Positions 1 through 8,139 of a stretch of 25,106 nt of DNA are shown here, piece after piece. A model generated the notes under the pieces. It worked only from the letters and a program-made list of their open reading frames with translations. It did no database searches and was not told where the DNA came from. The stretch covers positions 1,486,874-1,511,979 of the forward strand of contig BFEA01000081.1 of assembly GCA_003427395.1 (NCBI GenBank), written 5' to 3'. The position numbers were made by a program, and so were the translations under genes. The DNA comes from Chara braunii (lineage: Eukaryota > Streptophyta > Charophyceae > Charales > Characeae). Numbering within the stretch: position 1 is the first letter of the stretch; each line of letters opens with the position of its first letter.

Positions 1-45
1 ATATTCCCAACAATATCTGAAATGTTCAACAGTTGATCATCACAT

Positions 46-115
46 TTTCAACAACATTTCAACAACTTGTAAACAACTTTTCAACAACTTTTCAACAATT
101 GAACAAGTGTTGAAC
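46..115. repeat. Short CAACAA/TTTTCAAC tandem-like repeat
   Basis: Variants of TTTTCAACAAC recur back to back with small interruptions. This is a simple low-complexity repeat with no coding signal. Confidence 0.55.
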
Positions 116-129
116 ACAGTGTCGCATGT

Positions 130-928
130 TTATGACATATGTTATCAACGTTGAGTTCCTTCACTTTTGGTGGAACACATGACACTACCACCGCCAAACT
201 GTTTATTAACACAAAACCAACAGTTTAAAAGAGGTGCCCACATTTGATAAACCGCCCAAAAAAATGCCCACAATTTTTATGTTGTGAAGGGTTGCGGTCG
301 AGTAGGTTGCCTACTCCCTGATTTAGACCGGTGCAGTCCGCCTACTCCTTGGCCTACGTAGATGTAGTCCGCCTATCCCTTCCATCGGTAGTCGCCCTGC
401 CATCCACCCAGTTGCGTTTGGTCTAGTAGGCCCAACAATCCATTCTTTTGGTCGTAGATTTGCCTTCCGACCCTTGACCGTCTGTCCTTTTAGAATGACA
501 CGGCACTTTGGCCGTGTTAGCCCTTCTATCTGTCGCCGCACCCCTGTTGCAGCTAATTTTTCGGCCTTTCTTGCTTTGAATCGCGTGGCTGCTAAACCGT
601 GCGTCATTATTTTAGGTAGCATGGGTCTTAGCTCGCGTCCGCGGCCCTATGAGGAGCCGCTTCTGACCGGTCACACTGCCGATTATTGCCATTATGTCCA
701 GAATTTTTTTTTAGTTTTCTCAGTCATAGGCTAGTCTGAATAAACTTTTAGCAGACGTAAATCTCATCAAGTCCTTCGATTCAACGAAAAAGTCGGACAA
801 CGTCCGCCATTGAAAAACATGAGCAGATACCCTTATAAAGGTTTCTGCTCCGACAATGGGTTCGTGCATCTTAGTTCCAGTTGCTAAGTCCTAAATTCAT
901 TGCTACCTCAAACCCGACGATCACTCAT
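130..928. other. No supported gene; one strong hairpin at 821-850
   Basis: Open frames exist on both strands (for example 474-734 on + and 323-622 on -), but neither shows a recognisable domain and they overlap, so I do not call them. The clearest structure is a 30-nt hairpin at 821-850: a 7-bp outer stem (GAGCAGA with TCTGCTC) and an inner ACCCTT/AAAGGT stem with one mismatch. Confidence 0.5.
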
Positions 929-1032
929 TTTTAATCCCCTCGGTCGTAGGGTCGGGGCGTATATTAATTTTAGCTTGACTTTTTAATCGCCTCAGTCGTA
1001 GGGTCGGGGCGTATATTAATTTTAGCTTGACT
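929..1032. repeat. Tandem duplication, 2 x 52 bp
   Basis: Positions 929-980 and 981-1032 are near-identical direct copies. They differ only in the CCCCTCGG versus CGCCTCAG stretch near the start of the unit. Both share GTCGTAGGGTCGGGG and the GCTTGACT end. Confidence 0.9.
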
Positions 1033-1121
1033 AACATACTGATGTCAGCTTAACCAACGTACTAATGCTTAAGTTTTCGTGTGTGTCGTAGGTTTACTCG
1101 ACATAACGTTCAACCCAATCG

Positions 1122-1148
1122 ACCCCTCGGCCTTCTCGGACGAGGGGT
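1122..1148. repeat. Perfect 8-bp hairpin (ACCCCTCG/CGAGGGGT)
   Basis: The arms at 1122-1129 and 1141-1148 are exact inverted copies around an 11-nt loop. It is an early member of the hairpin series that continues to about 5.1 kb. Confidence 0.7.
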
Positions 1149-1339
1149 TTCTAATATTTTCACACTCTTTATTTTTTTTATTTTATTTTTTTTAACCACC
1201 TCTACATTAGCCAGTATTCTGAAAAATGGGAATATACGTCACACCTCGTTTTTTTAGGGTCCGGTTGAGGGTAGGGATTGGGCCTTCTGGACCCCGACTG
1301 AAAAGTATATATAAAAAAAAAAGTACCCAGTTGAAAGGT

Positions 1340-1703
1340 AGGACGTCCGGGGGGAAGCCACGAAGGAGGTGTGCTCACATTAGTACTTCTAGGAATGTAT
1401 CTGCCCAGAATTTGTTTTGTTTTTTTGTTTTCCCCCTTCTCATTTCATTTTAGTGCCCTGCCAACGAGGTAGGGCACTTTCCACGAACAATTGACAATTG
1501 CAGACAAAAGGGGAGGGAAAAAAAAAGGCCTGCATATTGAAAGGAATGATGTTGGGGGGTGGGAAGTCATGAAGGAGGTGTGCTCACAGTAGTGCTTCCA
1601 AGAATGTATCGGACCAAAATTATTGCTTCTTTCGTGTTATGTTTTTTTTTTTTTTTTTCTCCTTTTGTTTTACTGCCTTGCCAACGAGGCAGGGCGTTTC
1701 CAA
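1340..1703. repeat. Diverged ~209-bp tandem duplication with a conserved hairpin
   Basis: A module GAAGGAGGTGTGCTCACA (1362 and 1571), then GAATGTATC, a long T-rich tract, then a hairpin, occurs twice with a 209-bp offset. The hairpin of copy 1 (1452-1478) has an 11-bp stem; that of copy 2 (1675-1695) has an 8-bp stem. Both carry the same AACGA loop. The differences inside the stems include G-T wobble pairs rather than only broken pairs, so the fold is retained in both copies. Confidence 0.8.
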
Positions 1704-2797
1704 ATCCAGCTGACCCTTGCAACCAACAGAGCTCCAATCTTACATGAATTTTGTATCTAGCTGTTTTTGTTTTAAAAGAGTTGTTGTGTTTTTTTCTCCT
1801 TCTCTTTTTGTTTCTTAGAGAGCCGTGTTTTGGTGAGGGTTGTAACACCCTCCGGTTGCTTTCACGTCCCCAGCTTCAAGTTACTACTTGTTTTTTTCCT
1901 TCTTTTTTTTTTCACCTATCATTTTCGTAGAGTATCAGAAAAGAAAATACAGTGGGACCCAGGCTCGATAAAACTCGGTGCTCGGTGAAAATCAAGGTCG
2001 GTAAAAACAGGATCAGGGGTACTGATGGGTTAATGAGCATCTTGCCAAGGCACGCGCCTTGCACATGGTTGGTTTAATCGCATTTTTAATCATCGAGGTC
2101 GGTAGATAGGCTTTGTTCTGATAACTGAATCCTCGACCTCTTTAGTCGAAGGGTATGACTAACGATCCTAACCATCATAGCGCACATCATAATAACACGC
2201 GCACATACTGACGAAATTTTCTCACTGATTTGTCTTGGTCTCAATGGTCACAAAATTCGTTTCAACGTGTTGTGCGGAAAACGCACACGATTTGAACTCC
2301 GGATCGACTCTATCATGGTGGTCGGTGCCCTCACTCTGTCGACTGTAAAAACATGGCCTAATACCTTTGTAAGGGTATTTGGCCCGACAACGTATCCTTC
2401 GTATGCGTTTGAACACACCAGGATACCATCCACATAAACAATCACACAATAGTTGGTAATACAATGCTCCAGCTACGCACAAAGTTTTGAAACACATGTT
2501 CATCACGTTGTCGGGGCAAAAACCCTGACAAGGGTATTTGCCGATGTTTTTGAACGTCGGGCATTGTCCGACTCTTGTGTTGAATTGAAGGACTTGATGA
2601 GACTGACATTTGCCAAAACGTTTATTCAGACCTGACCTATGACTGAGAAACTAAGAGTTTTCAGACTTTAGTCCGGACGCATGAGACGTTCGGAGGTATC
2701 GGGTGTGAATGACAAAGGCTACGTTTTTGTCAAAGCCGCAGGAACGTGCGGATAGAGAAATGTTAAAATTAAACCTATTCTATCTATAATGGTGTCA
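1704..2797. other. No gene seen; scattered hairpins
   Basis: Small frames of 60-94 codons overlap on both strands without domains. Visible structures are hairpins at 1835-1852 (6 bp), 2046-2061 (CAAGGC/GCCTTG), 2355-2384 (GGCC plus AATACC arms with one mismatch between them) and 2515-2542 (GGCAAA and ACCCT arms around a GACA loop, one mismatch). The last two and the 821-850 hairpin share ACCC/GGGT cores near AAAAACAT-like sequence, so they may be copies of one old element. Confidence 0.5.
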
Positions 2798-2960
2798 CGC
2801 GGCTGATAAGCCGCGCGATTCAGGGCCTTAGTAGGCTAAAAAGAGGGTTGCGCCGGGGTATAAGGCCGCGACGCAAAAGGTGCAGGACGTTTTTGTTTTC
2901 TCTAGGGCCGCGGGGTCTGACTTCGAGCCTGGGGACCAATAGGCAAATGCCAAGGCTCAC

Positions 2961-3003
2961 CCGGTTAGATGGCCGACCAAGCCGCGGTCACGCGGCTAAC
3001 CGG
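2961..3003. repeat. Nested hairpin: outer CCGGTTA stem, inner AGCCGCG stem
   Basis: The outer arms CCGGTTA (2961-2967) and TAACCGG (2997-3003) enclose a 7-bp inner hairpin at 2980-2997 (AGCCGCG and CGCGGCT, loop GTCA), sharing one base at the junction. It has the same architecture as the branched structure at 3131-3193. Confidence 0.7.
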
Positions 3004-3032
3004 TATGGGTAAGCCACGGACAGGAATGCCGA

Positions 3033-3125
3033 CAGGCCACAAGCAGGGCAGCCCTGCTAAGCCGCAGCCGAGGCAGGCCTGCTAGGCCACACACGGGCAG
3101 AGCCTGCAAAGCCGCAGGCAGGGAT
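3033..3125. repeat. ~25-bp GC-rich degenerate tandem repeat
   Basis: About four units of the form CCTGCTA-GGCC/GCCGC-A-GCAGG follow each other with alternating GCCAC and GCCGC variants. The unit boundary is at each CCTGC. Confidence 0.6.
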
Positions 3126-3130
3126 GTTAC

Positions 3131-3193
3131 CTGGGCTAAGCTCTTCATATTGAAGAGCAGCTCCTGTTTAGTGTGAAACAGGAGCTAGCCCAG
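3131..3193. repeat. Three-way branched inverted repeat
   Basis: The outer stem CTGGGCT (3131-3137) with AGCCCAG (3187-3193) closes two adjacent hairpins: GCTCTTCA/TGAAGAGC with a 3-nt loop (3140-3158) and an 11-bp stem with a 6-nt loop (3159-3186). All three stems are perfect, so the segment can form a compact three-way junction in RNA or single-stranded DNA. A related ACTGGGCTAACTCC sequence recurs at about 3259. Confidence 0.85.
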
Positions 3194-3530
3194 TACGATA
3201 ACGCACTCAATTGTCACCCGGCAGATACCAGGATGGAATATGAGAAACGGTATAGACCACTGGGCTAACTCCTTTTGGAGCTGGCGGTGGTTATTTTCAT
3301 GCCGACGCGATCTGATCTGGCCGTCTGATCGAAGAGATCGCGCGGTCCAGATCAGGCGCGCGGAGATTTGCATGGCCCCTGCGCAAGGATGACACGCATA
3401 AGTCGAGAAATGGTTCGATTTTTTTTTTCTTCGATCCCGACAGGGATCGAACTCGGGTCTGCATTTTAATAGTTCATGGGTGAAGCCCACGAAAGCATCA
3501 CAACTTTTGGCATAAGCCAACGGGAAATGT

Positions 3531-3549
3531 AAAAAAAAAAAAAAAAAAA
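3531..3549. repeat. A19 homopolymer
   Basis: Nineteen consecutive A. It could be the tail of an old + strand retroposed unit, but no target-site duplication is evident. Confidence 0.6.
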
Positions 3550-3874
3550 CTAAAAGAACTACACGTTGTGACAGGTGGCACCTACAGAAGTGGCAGGGGA
3601 CTTAGTATCCCCAAAGGGATGACAGGCGCCCGTTGAAAACGGGCAGCCACTTTTTAGGTAGGTTTTTCCTTTTTGATTTGTACTTAGATTTTTTTTAGAT
3701 TTTTTCTTTTTAAATTTGGTTAGATTTTTTTTGTTTCCTTTCTTTTCTTTTTAGTACCCGTTCGTTTCGAACGAACGGGTTGCGCCGGGCTGTTTCGTCA
3801 AGTTGCACCGACTCGTCAGGAGGATGGACCTCGACAGTCCATCGTAGCGCATGAACCTGGCACCGGAGGCAGCC

Positions 3875-3877
<3 letters not shown>

Positions 3878-3952
<75 letters not shown>

Positions 3953-3984
3953 CCTACCTACCTACCTACCTACCTACCTACCTC
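3878..3984. repeat. Compound microsatellite (TA)n(GA)n then (CCTA)n
   Basis: An uninterrupted TA run (3878-3907) passes into a GA run (to about 3949), followed after a few bases by about eight CCTA units. The same TA-then-GA compound occurs at about 12985-13062 beside the LINE tails. Confidence 0.95.
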
Positions 3985-4134
3985 GTTGAGAGAGAGAGAA
4001 AGAGAGAGGGGTCTTACCTGTGTTTGGCCGTGTATCTTCCAACGATAGGATGAGCAAAATCGAGTGAATCTACCCCAAGGACAAGGGGGGATTCACAGTA
4101 CAGGTAGGCAGGGTAAGTTGTTTGCCTTTTTATT

Positions 4135-4135
<1 letters not shown>

Positions 4136-4165
<30 letters not shown>
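4136..4165. repeat. T30 homopolymer
   Basis: Thirty consecutive T followed by AGCTCTC. Together with the next bases it forms another pyrimidine tract ending in TAG. Confidence 0.9.
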
Positions 4166-4167
<2 letters not shown>

Positions 4168-5351
4168 CTCTCTCACGTCGTATGGCCGTTGGAGTATAGA
4201 AAGCAGGGAAAAAAAAACGGGGAAGGATGAAGCAAAATAAACTAAGAAACTGTAAAAAAAATTAAAAAAAAATAAAAAAATCAAGGAAACGAAAACGAGG
4301 CAACTGCCTCGTGAAGAAAAGAACAGTTTTTTGACTGTATGGGAGCAAGGAGGGCTCCCACTTCAATTTTGGAAGGATGGTTGTGGCCGCGAGATCTCAG
4401 ATCTCACGGCTCACAGCGTGTGCGTGTGGGAAAGGGGAAAGAAGGGAAGAGAGAGAAACGAGGTGGTTGGGAGGAGGGGGGCCTACCTCTCCCAACCTGA
4501 CAACTACCTTCCCCGTTTTCAGGGGAGGGCAGCAGAGGAAAGAAATAGGCTGTTGGCAGAAAAATGCATGCTCCTGGCTCGAATCACGGTCAGGAGCACT
4601 GCAGTTAAGGGGTTGAGGTTTTTTTCTTTATTTTCTTCTTCTTTTCTTTTTCTTTTCTTAGTGTGAGGACACTTGTCCTCACGTGGTGCTACCTCTAGCA
4701 CAAGCTGCCAGAGGTAAATGTCAGGCTCCCGTATTTAGAGGAAGCCTGGAAATTGAAGGGCCATAAGGGAAAAAGGCCAAGTACAGTCTTTTCCCCGATG
4801 TATCTGCCCTAGAAAAAGGGTCCAGATACATCAAATTGTAAGGGGCTGTAACTTTCCAACCCCTTATCAGAAAAATAAAAGAAAAACACTTTTGGAAATG
4901 GCAGGAGACCAGCTATCTCGCCAGATTCCGAGATAGCTGGGAAAAAGAAAAAGAAAAAGAAAATAGGGCAGTTAAAGAAACTGCCCCACACTAAGGTTGT
5001 GGCTGTGGTGCGGCCACAGTCAGCCCTGGATCTAGGCCAGATCAAGGGCTCTCTGTGAGCCCGCGTTTTTGCCTGGGGGCTGGAGTGACGTCCAGCTCCT
5101 CTCAGCCAATTTAAAAAGGCAGCTGCCACACAAAGCACTCGTGCTGCCAGTGTGTGACGAGCACACTTGAGTGTTGTGACTGCTGGAGCTGCTGCTGAGG
5201 CAACGTGAGGAGGAACTGGAGGACTGCAGAGGAGCACCAAGAGGAGGACTGGGCAGCCATAGCCAAGGCAGGGAGCACTCTGCTCCCCTCCCCTTTGGCT
5301 GGTGCTGGTCCCACGGGACAGGCCCAGTGGCACTGTGATACTACGGCAGGC

Positions 5352-5650
5352 GGCACAGGCTATTACTGCGGTAGTACGAGAGTGCTGCCGAAATTTTGTT
5401 GCGGCGGCACCAACTTTTTACTGCGGTAGTAGGGAAATGCTGTCGAAATTCTGCAGCAGCGGCACCGGCTTTTTTCAACGGTGGTGCGAGAGCGCTGCCG
5501 GATTTTCGAGGCGGCAGTTCTGGTTTTATCGGCGAGGGTGAGGTAGCGATGTCGAAATCTTTTCGACAGTGACTCCGGTTTAACCAGCCGTGGTGCGGAA
5601 GCACTGCAAAAATTTTACGGCGGCGAAGCGAGGTTACAGGCGGTAATATT
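5352..5650. repeat. Degenerate ~54-bp minisatellite, about 5-6 units
   Basis: Units starting GGCAC/GGCAG at 5352, 5406, 5461, 5513 and about 5566 share the order GGCACCGGCTTTT, a GCGGTAGT-like block, GAG-GCTGCCG, then AAATTTTG. Spacings are 54, 55, 52 and 53, so the reading frame is not kept across units. The open frames here on both strands therefore look like by-products of a decayed non-coding repeat. No spacer/repeat alternation of CRISPR type is present. Confidence 0.8.
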
Positions 5651-6897
5651 TCTACATTAAGCGGCAGTTAAACCTTGGTGTAGAGGAGGTGCCGCTGGAG
5701 TGGGGGATCAAAAGTGGCGTGAGTTTTGATGGCATGGTGACGAGGTGGCAGTGAAAATCAGTAGCGGCGATACTTATTGAAAGATAGTGAGGAGGCGTTG
5801 AGGCAGGTGGTTGTGGTAAAAGGAGGAGTGTGGATTATTTGTGGACGACTGAAGACAACTGTCACTGACAGAGGAGTATAATTTTTATACGGCTTTCTTG
5901 AGTGGGCCGCTATTATCTTCAGTCCAACTTCACTCAAGGTCAGTCAGTTAAATTGACTCAGTTCCCTTCACACTTGAGTGAACCCACACTTTGCTTGACC
6001 TGTTTTACTGAATGTTCATTGGAAAGGGAAAGAGAATGTGTGCGTTTGCGTGTATGACAGGGAGTCTGACAATAGAAAAGGATTGCATGATGATCTGTGT
6101 GTCGTTGGGTTTTGACTGCAGGTACGGCAGATGGACTGAAACGGATAAGGGTCATGACGGTGAAGGAATGGTTGACTTTTTCTTTGTGCTTATGTTCTAT
6201 TTATAAATAAAAGAAAAAGAAGACGACGAGAAACGAAGCGAGTATAAGAAAGAAAAATTCAACTTGGTTTAGACTTATCCCCGAGGTTACCCATTCTTTT
6301 TCCGAATAACCCTCTTCCATCTATGCTTGTCAGTCTGAATGATGCTATCTTTCTACGATTCCCTTTTCTTCGTCGAAGTTTATTTTGGCGCTAGGCGGCA
6401 AGATTCTACTTGTCCGCCGTGTAGGTGTCTTTCCATTTTTCTAGGAGGCATCTGGGGCGGGGGTTCGTTGCCTTAGGGGCCGGCCCTGTTATCGACTTAG
6501 AGTGGACCGCCTTGCGGGGGGGGTACTATGCCGATTCGGTGGAGACGGCCCGACTTCTGAGATCCGAGTTTTGTACTCGGGCGAGGAGGAGGAGTATCCC
6601 AGACCACCTCTTAGGGTAATGGAAAAGGCATCCACACGAAATAAAATTATTTTTTTGACGCCTTGCGAAAAAGGAAAACTGCCTTAGCAATCCTGTTTAA
6701 GTGGTCACCCTAGGTACCACTAACGTATGGAGAATTGGCGCCACAAGCAGCCCGACTCATGTTTCACTAGCTGAACGGAGTACTTTTAGATACTCCTGAC
6801 GAGGTTGGTCGTGCCATAAGAAGCACGGGGCAGAAGGAAAAATGTTTTAGTGATACTTAGTTTTAACTTAATCACATTTGTCTTCTTTTTCTTTCAG
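5651..6897. other. No supported gene; possible upstream or intronic part of the next locus
   Basis: Open frames of 61-65 codons show no domains. Hairpins continue: CTTGAGTG with CACTCAAG around 5893-5938, AGTGGT with ACCACT at about 6699-6721, GGAGTA with TACTCC at about 6778-6800, and CGTGC with GCACG around 6810-6830. The segment ends in a good polypyrimidine tract and CAG at 6880-6897. If the following ORF is spliced, its upstream exon would lie here or further left, but no donor stands out enough to call. Confidence 0.4.
6880..6897 (+). promoter_or_regulatory. Splice-acceptor-like polypyrimidine tract and CAG before ATG
   Basis: TGTCTTCTTTTTCTTTCAG immediately precedes ATG 6898. A near-uninterrupted pyrimidine tract followed by CAG is the consensus for a spliceosomal 3' splice site. 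Confidence 0.55.
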
Positions 6898-7410
6898 ATG
6901 GCTATGGGAACCACGGAACTATTTATTTTCAATAATCGTGATGCGGCAGCAGAGAGAGTTGAATTTCAAAGGCGTGATGGAATGAGGGTAGAAAGGGTAG
7001 GCCGACTTACTTATAATCCATCAGAATTATATTCTGAGGAGGACGTTCCGCGATTTTGGGGTGGTAGTGCGCAAAGACCCCCCAGACGACTTGTTTTCAG
7101 GAGTGATAACAGTCTGGTTATTCTTCATTACGAGTTCGCATTGCCATTGCATGAGCGTTACTTCGTCAATATGAACTTGGTGGTGTTGCAGCCCTATGAG
7201 ATCAACACACAAGTGGACGAAATCCCTGAAATAAGGTTGATGTAAGTTCGTTACGTGCTTTGGCTGAACGAGCGACAAGGCCCATTTTTTGACATGTACT
7301 ACGCGGAGCGGATACGTGCCAATAGGTATGCAATAATAGGGGTTAATGCATTATATGACGATGAATTGGAAAATGAAGCGGAAGAACTCGAGGAGTTTTT
7401 ACGGAACTGA
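6898..7410 (+). CDS. Unrecognised protein, 170 codons with one in-frame TAA (two-ORF locus, first ORF)
   Basis: I do not recognise the family. The frame starts at ATG 6898 (a second ATG at 6904), placed exactly behind TTTCTTTCAG, a textbook splice acceptor. It runs 115 codons to TAA at 7243-7245, then continues in the same frame for 54 more codons to TGA at 7408-7410 without further interruption. The first part has beta-like hydrophobic runs (TELFIFNN, SLVILHYEFALP, NLVVLQPYE). The part after TAA starts VRYVLWLNERQ and ends in an acidic helix-like tail (DDELENEAEELEEFLRN). The TAA sits inside GTAAGT, so either it is a C-to-T nonsense mutation of CAA, or the gene is spliced there (donor at 7241/7242) and the remainder is an old or alternative extension. 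The next ORF starts 23 nt downstream. No signal peptide or membrane helix is seen. Pseudogene, retroelement gene and endogenous viral gene all remain possible. Confidence 0.5.
7239..7247 (+). promoter_or_regulatory. Splice-donor-like GTAAGT inside the first ORF
   Basis: GAT|GTAAGT matches the 5' splice-site consensus from +1 to +6. It overlaps the in-frame TAA at 7243-7245. Used with the acceptor CAG at 7431-7433 it would define a 192-nt intron. Confidence 0.45.
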
Positions 7411-7433
7411 TTTGAATTCGTTCTGATACGCAG

Positions 7434-7970
7434 ATGCCTGGAGCACGGCGAGACTATCTGCTGGTTCGTGATACACACGAAGAGGATCTCATCAGGAGTG
7501 CGGCACGACTTTTACGAGTACGGGATGAATCTTCTATCGATTGGCTCGGCTTCATCGGACTGCTTCAAAATGGCGAGGGATTTTTCCCTACTACTCACGC
7601 AGATTTCCGAGCCAACACGGCTCGGACTCCTGACGAGCTTTACGGATATACTTTGTATTTTCACCGTGCGAGTAACCTCCAATGCCCCTCTCGAGTCATT
7701 GTGAGTATCAAGATTACTTCGTCCGGTAGGCGTTTCAGCGTCGTCCGGATCCGGAACACAGAGACTCGACATCTGTTCGGACTTAGTCGACCTCTCCGCG
7801 TTATAGTTTGGAGATTAACCTCTCGGATGACCTCCTTCTATAATACTCAAATTGTTAGAGTCATGCGATGTGGACGAAGGTCTACTTTGATTTTCGATAA
7901 CGACGAGCTGGCACGTTTGGATTTATTGGAGACACAGATGCGCGGCGGGCGAGATATTTACCAGGATTAG
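7434..7970 (+). CDS. Unrecognised 178-aa protein (two-ORF locus, second ORF)
   Basis: An uninterrupted frame from ATG 7434 to TAG 7968-7970. Like the first ORF, its ATG lies directly behind an acceptor-like GATACGCAG, although the pyrimidine tract is weak. The protein is rich in Arg. Its C-terminal half alternates short hydrophobic strands with basic residues (RVIVSIKI, RFSVVRIR, LRVIVWRL, QIVRVMRC), suggesting a beta-rich fold. The N-terminal third is more helical and acidic (THEEDLIRSAARLLRV). I cannot match it to a known domain. A second frame over 7434-7704 is also open and would be entered if the donor at 7241 were joined to the acceptor at 7433. Two hairpins lie 12 and 66 nt after the stop. 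This is the longest gene-like frame in the window outside repeats, but expression is unproven. Confidence 0.55.
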   Translation: MPGARRDYLLVRDTHEEDLIRSAARLLRVRDESSIDWLGFIGLLQNGEGFFPTTHADFRANTARTPDELYGYTLYFHRASNLQCPSRVIVSIKITSSGRRFSVVRIRNTETRHLFGLSRPLRVIVWRLTSRMTSFYNTQIVRVMRCGRRSTLIFDNDELARLDLLETQMRGGRDIYQD

Positions 7971-7981
7971 ACATCGTCTTC

Positions 7982-8058
7982 TGAAATCTTACTCAGATTT
8001 CATAAAACACTTCGCATGGCCTCAGTCCCGTTGAGGAAACCATATAACTTATGGTTTC
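7982..8058. repeat. Two perfect hairpins just after the second ORF
   Basis: Hairpin 1 at 7982-8002 has arms TGAAATCT and AGATTTCA with loop TACTC. Hairpin 2 at 8036-8058 has arms GAAACCATA and TATGGTTTC with loop TAACT. Both have 5-nt loops and sit 12 and 66 nt after the stop codon. They could mark a transcript 3' end or simply belong to the general hairpin richness of this half of the window. Confidence 0.75.
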
Positions 8059-8139
8059 ACGAGGTAATCTAAAAACAAAAACAAAACACTTTATGTAGTT
8101 ATAACCGCCGGATGGATAGTATTCGGATTACCCCGATGA

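Larger units (their letters stand above)
2798..5127. repeat. Hairpin-dense tract (more than 20 perfect or near-perfect stem-loops)
   Basis: Read directly from the sequence; stem length in parentheses. 2798-2815 (7), 3313-3354 (8), 3430-3451 (9), 3596-3612 (5), 3628-3644 (7), 3756-3780 (11), 3823-3843 (7), 3855-3878 (7), 4064-4096 (7), 4295-4312 (8), 4340-4360 (7), 4383-4414 (7+4+3 with bulges), 4465-4497 (9), 4507-4529 (8, one wobble), 4569-4598 (8), 4663-4682 (9), 4690-4716 (7), 4722-4748 (6), 4797-4832 (10 plus inner 4), 4839-4866 (7), 4909-4940 (12), 4966-4986 (8), 5003-5019 (6), 5022-5050 (6+5), 5076-5099 (9, with wobble), 5118-5127 (palindrome GGCAGCTGCC). They follow one another every 20-100 nt. 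The stem sequences differ, so this is not one repeat in copies. No ORF explains the pattern. Confidence 0.85.

Noticed and set aside
323-734. Overlapping frames on both strands (99 codons -, 86 codons +).
   Set aside because: They are mutually overlapping with no domain and no start or splice context; chance openness of GC-richer DNA is enough.
3430-3500. tRNA-like T-arm (GAGTTCGATCCC on the - strand).
   Set aside because: No convincing A box or acceptor stem nearby; it is better explained by the 9-bp hairpin at 3430-3451.
5352-5650. CRISPR-like array.
   Set aside because: Whole units repeat with gradual divergence; there is no constant repeat alternating with unique spacers. The genome is eukaryotic.
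6898-8058. Insertion from a giant virus, because of compact ORFs and end-of-gene hairpins.
   Set aside because: No viral hallmark gene is present, and hairpins are common for kilobases around. Kept only as an alternative.
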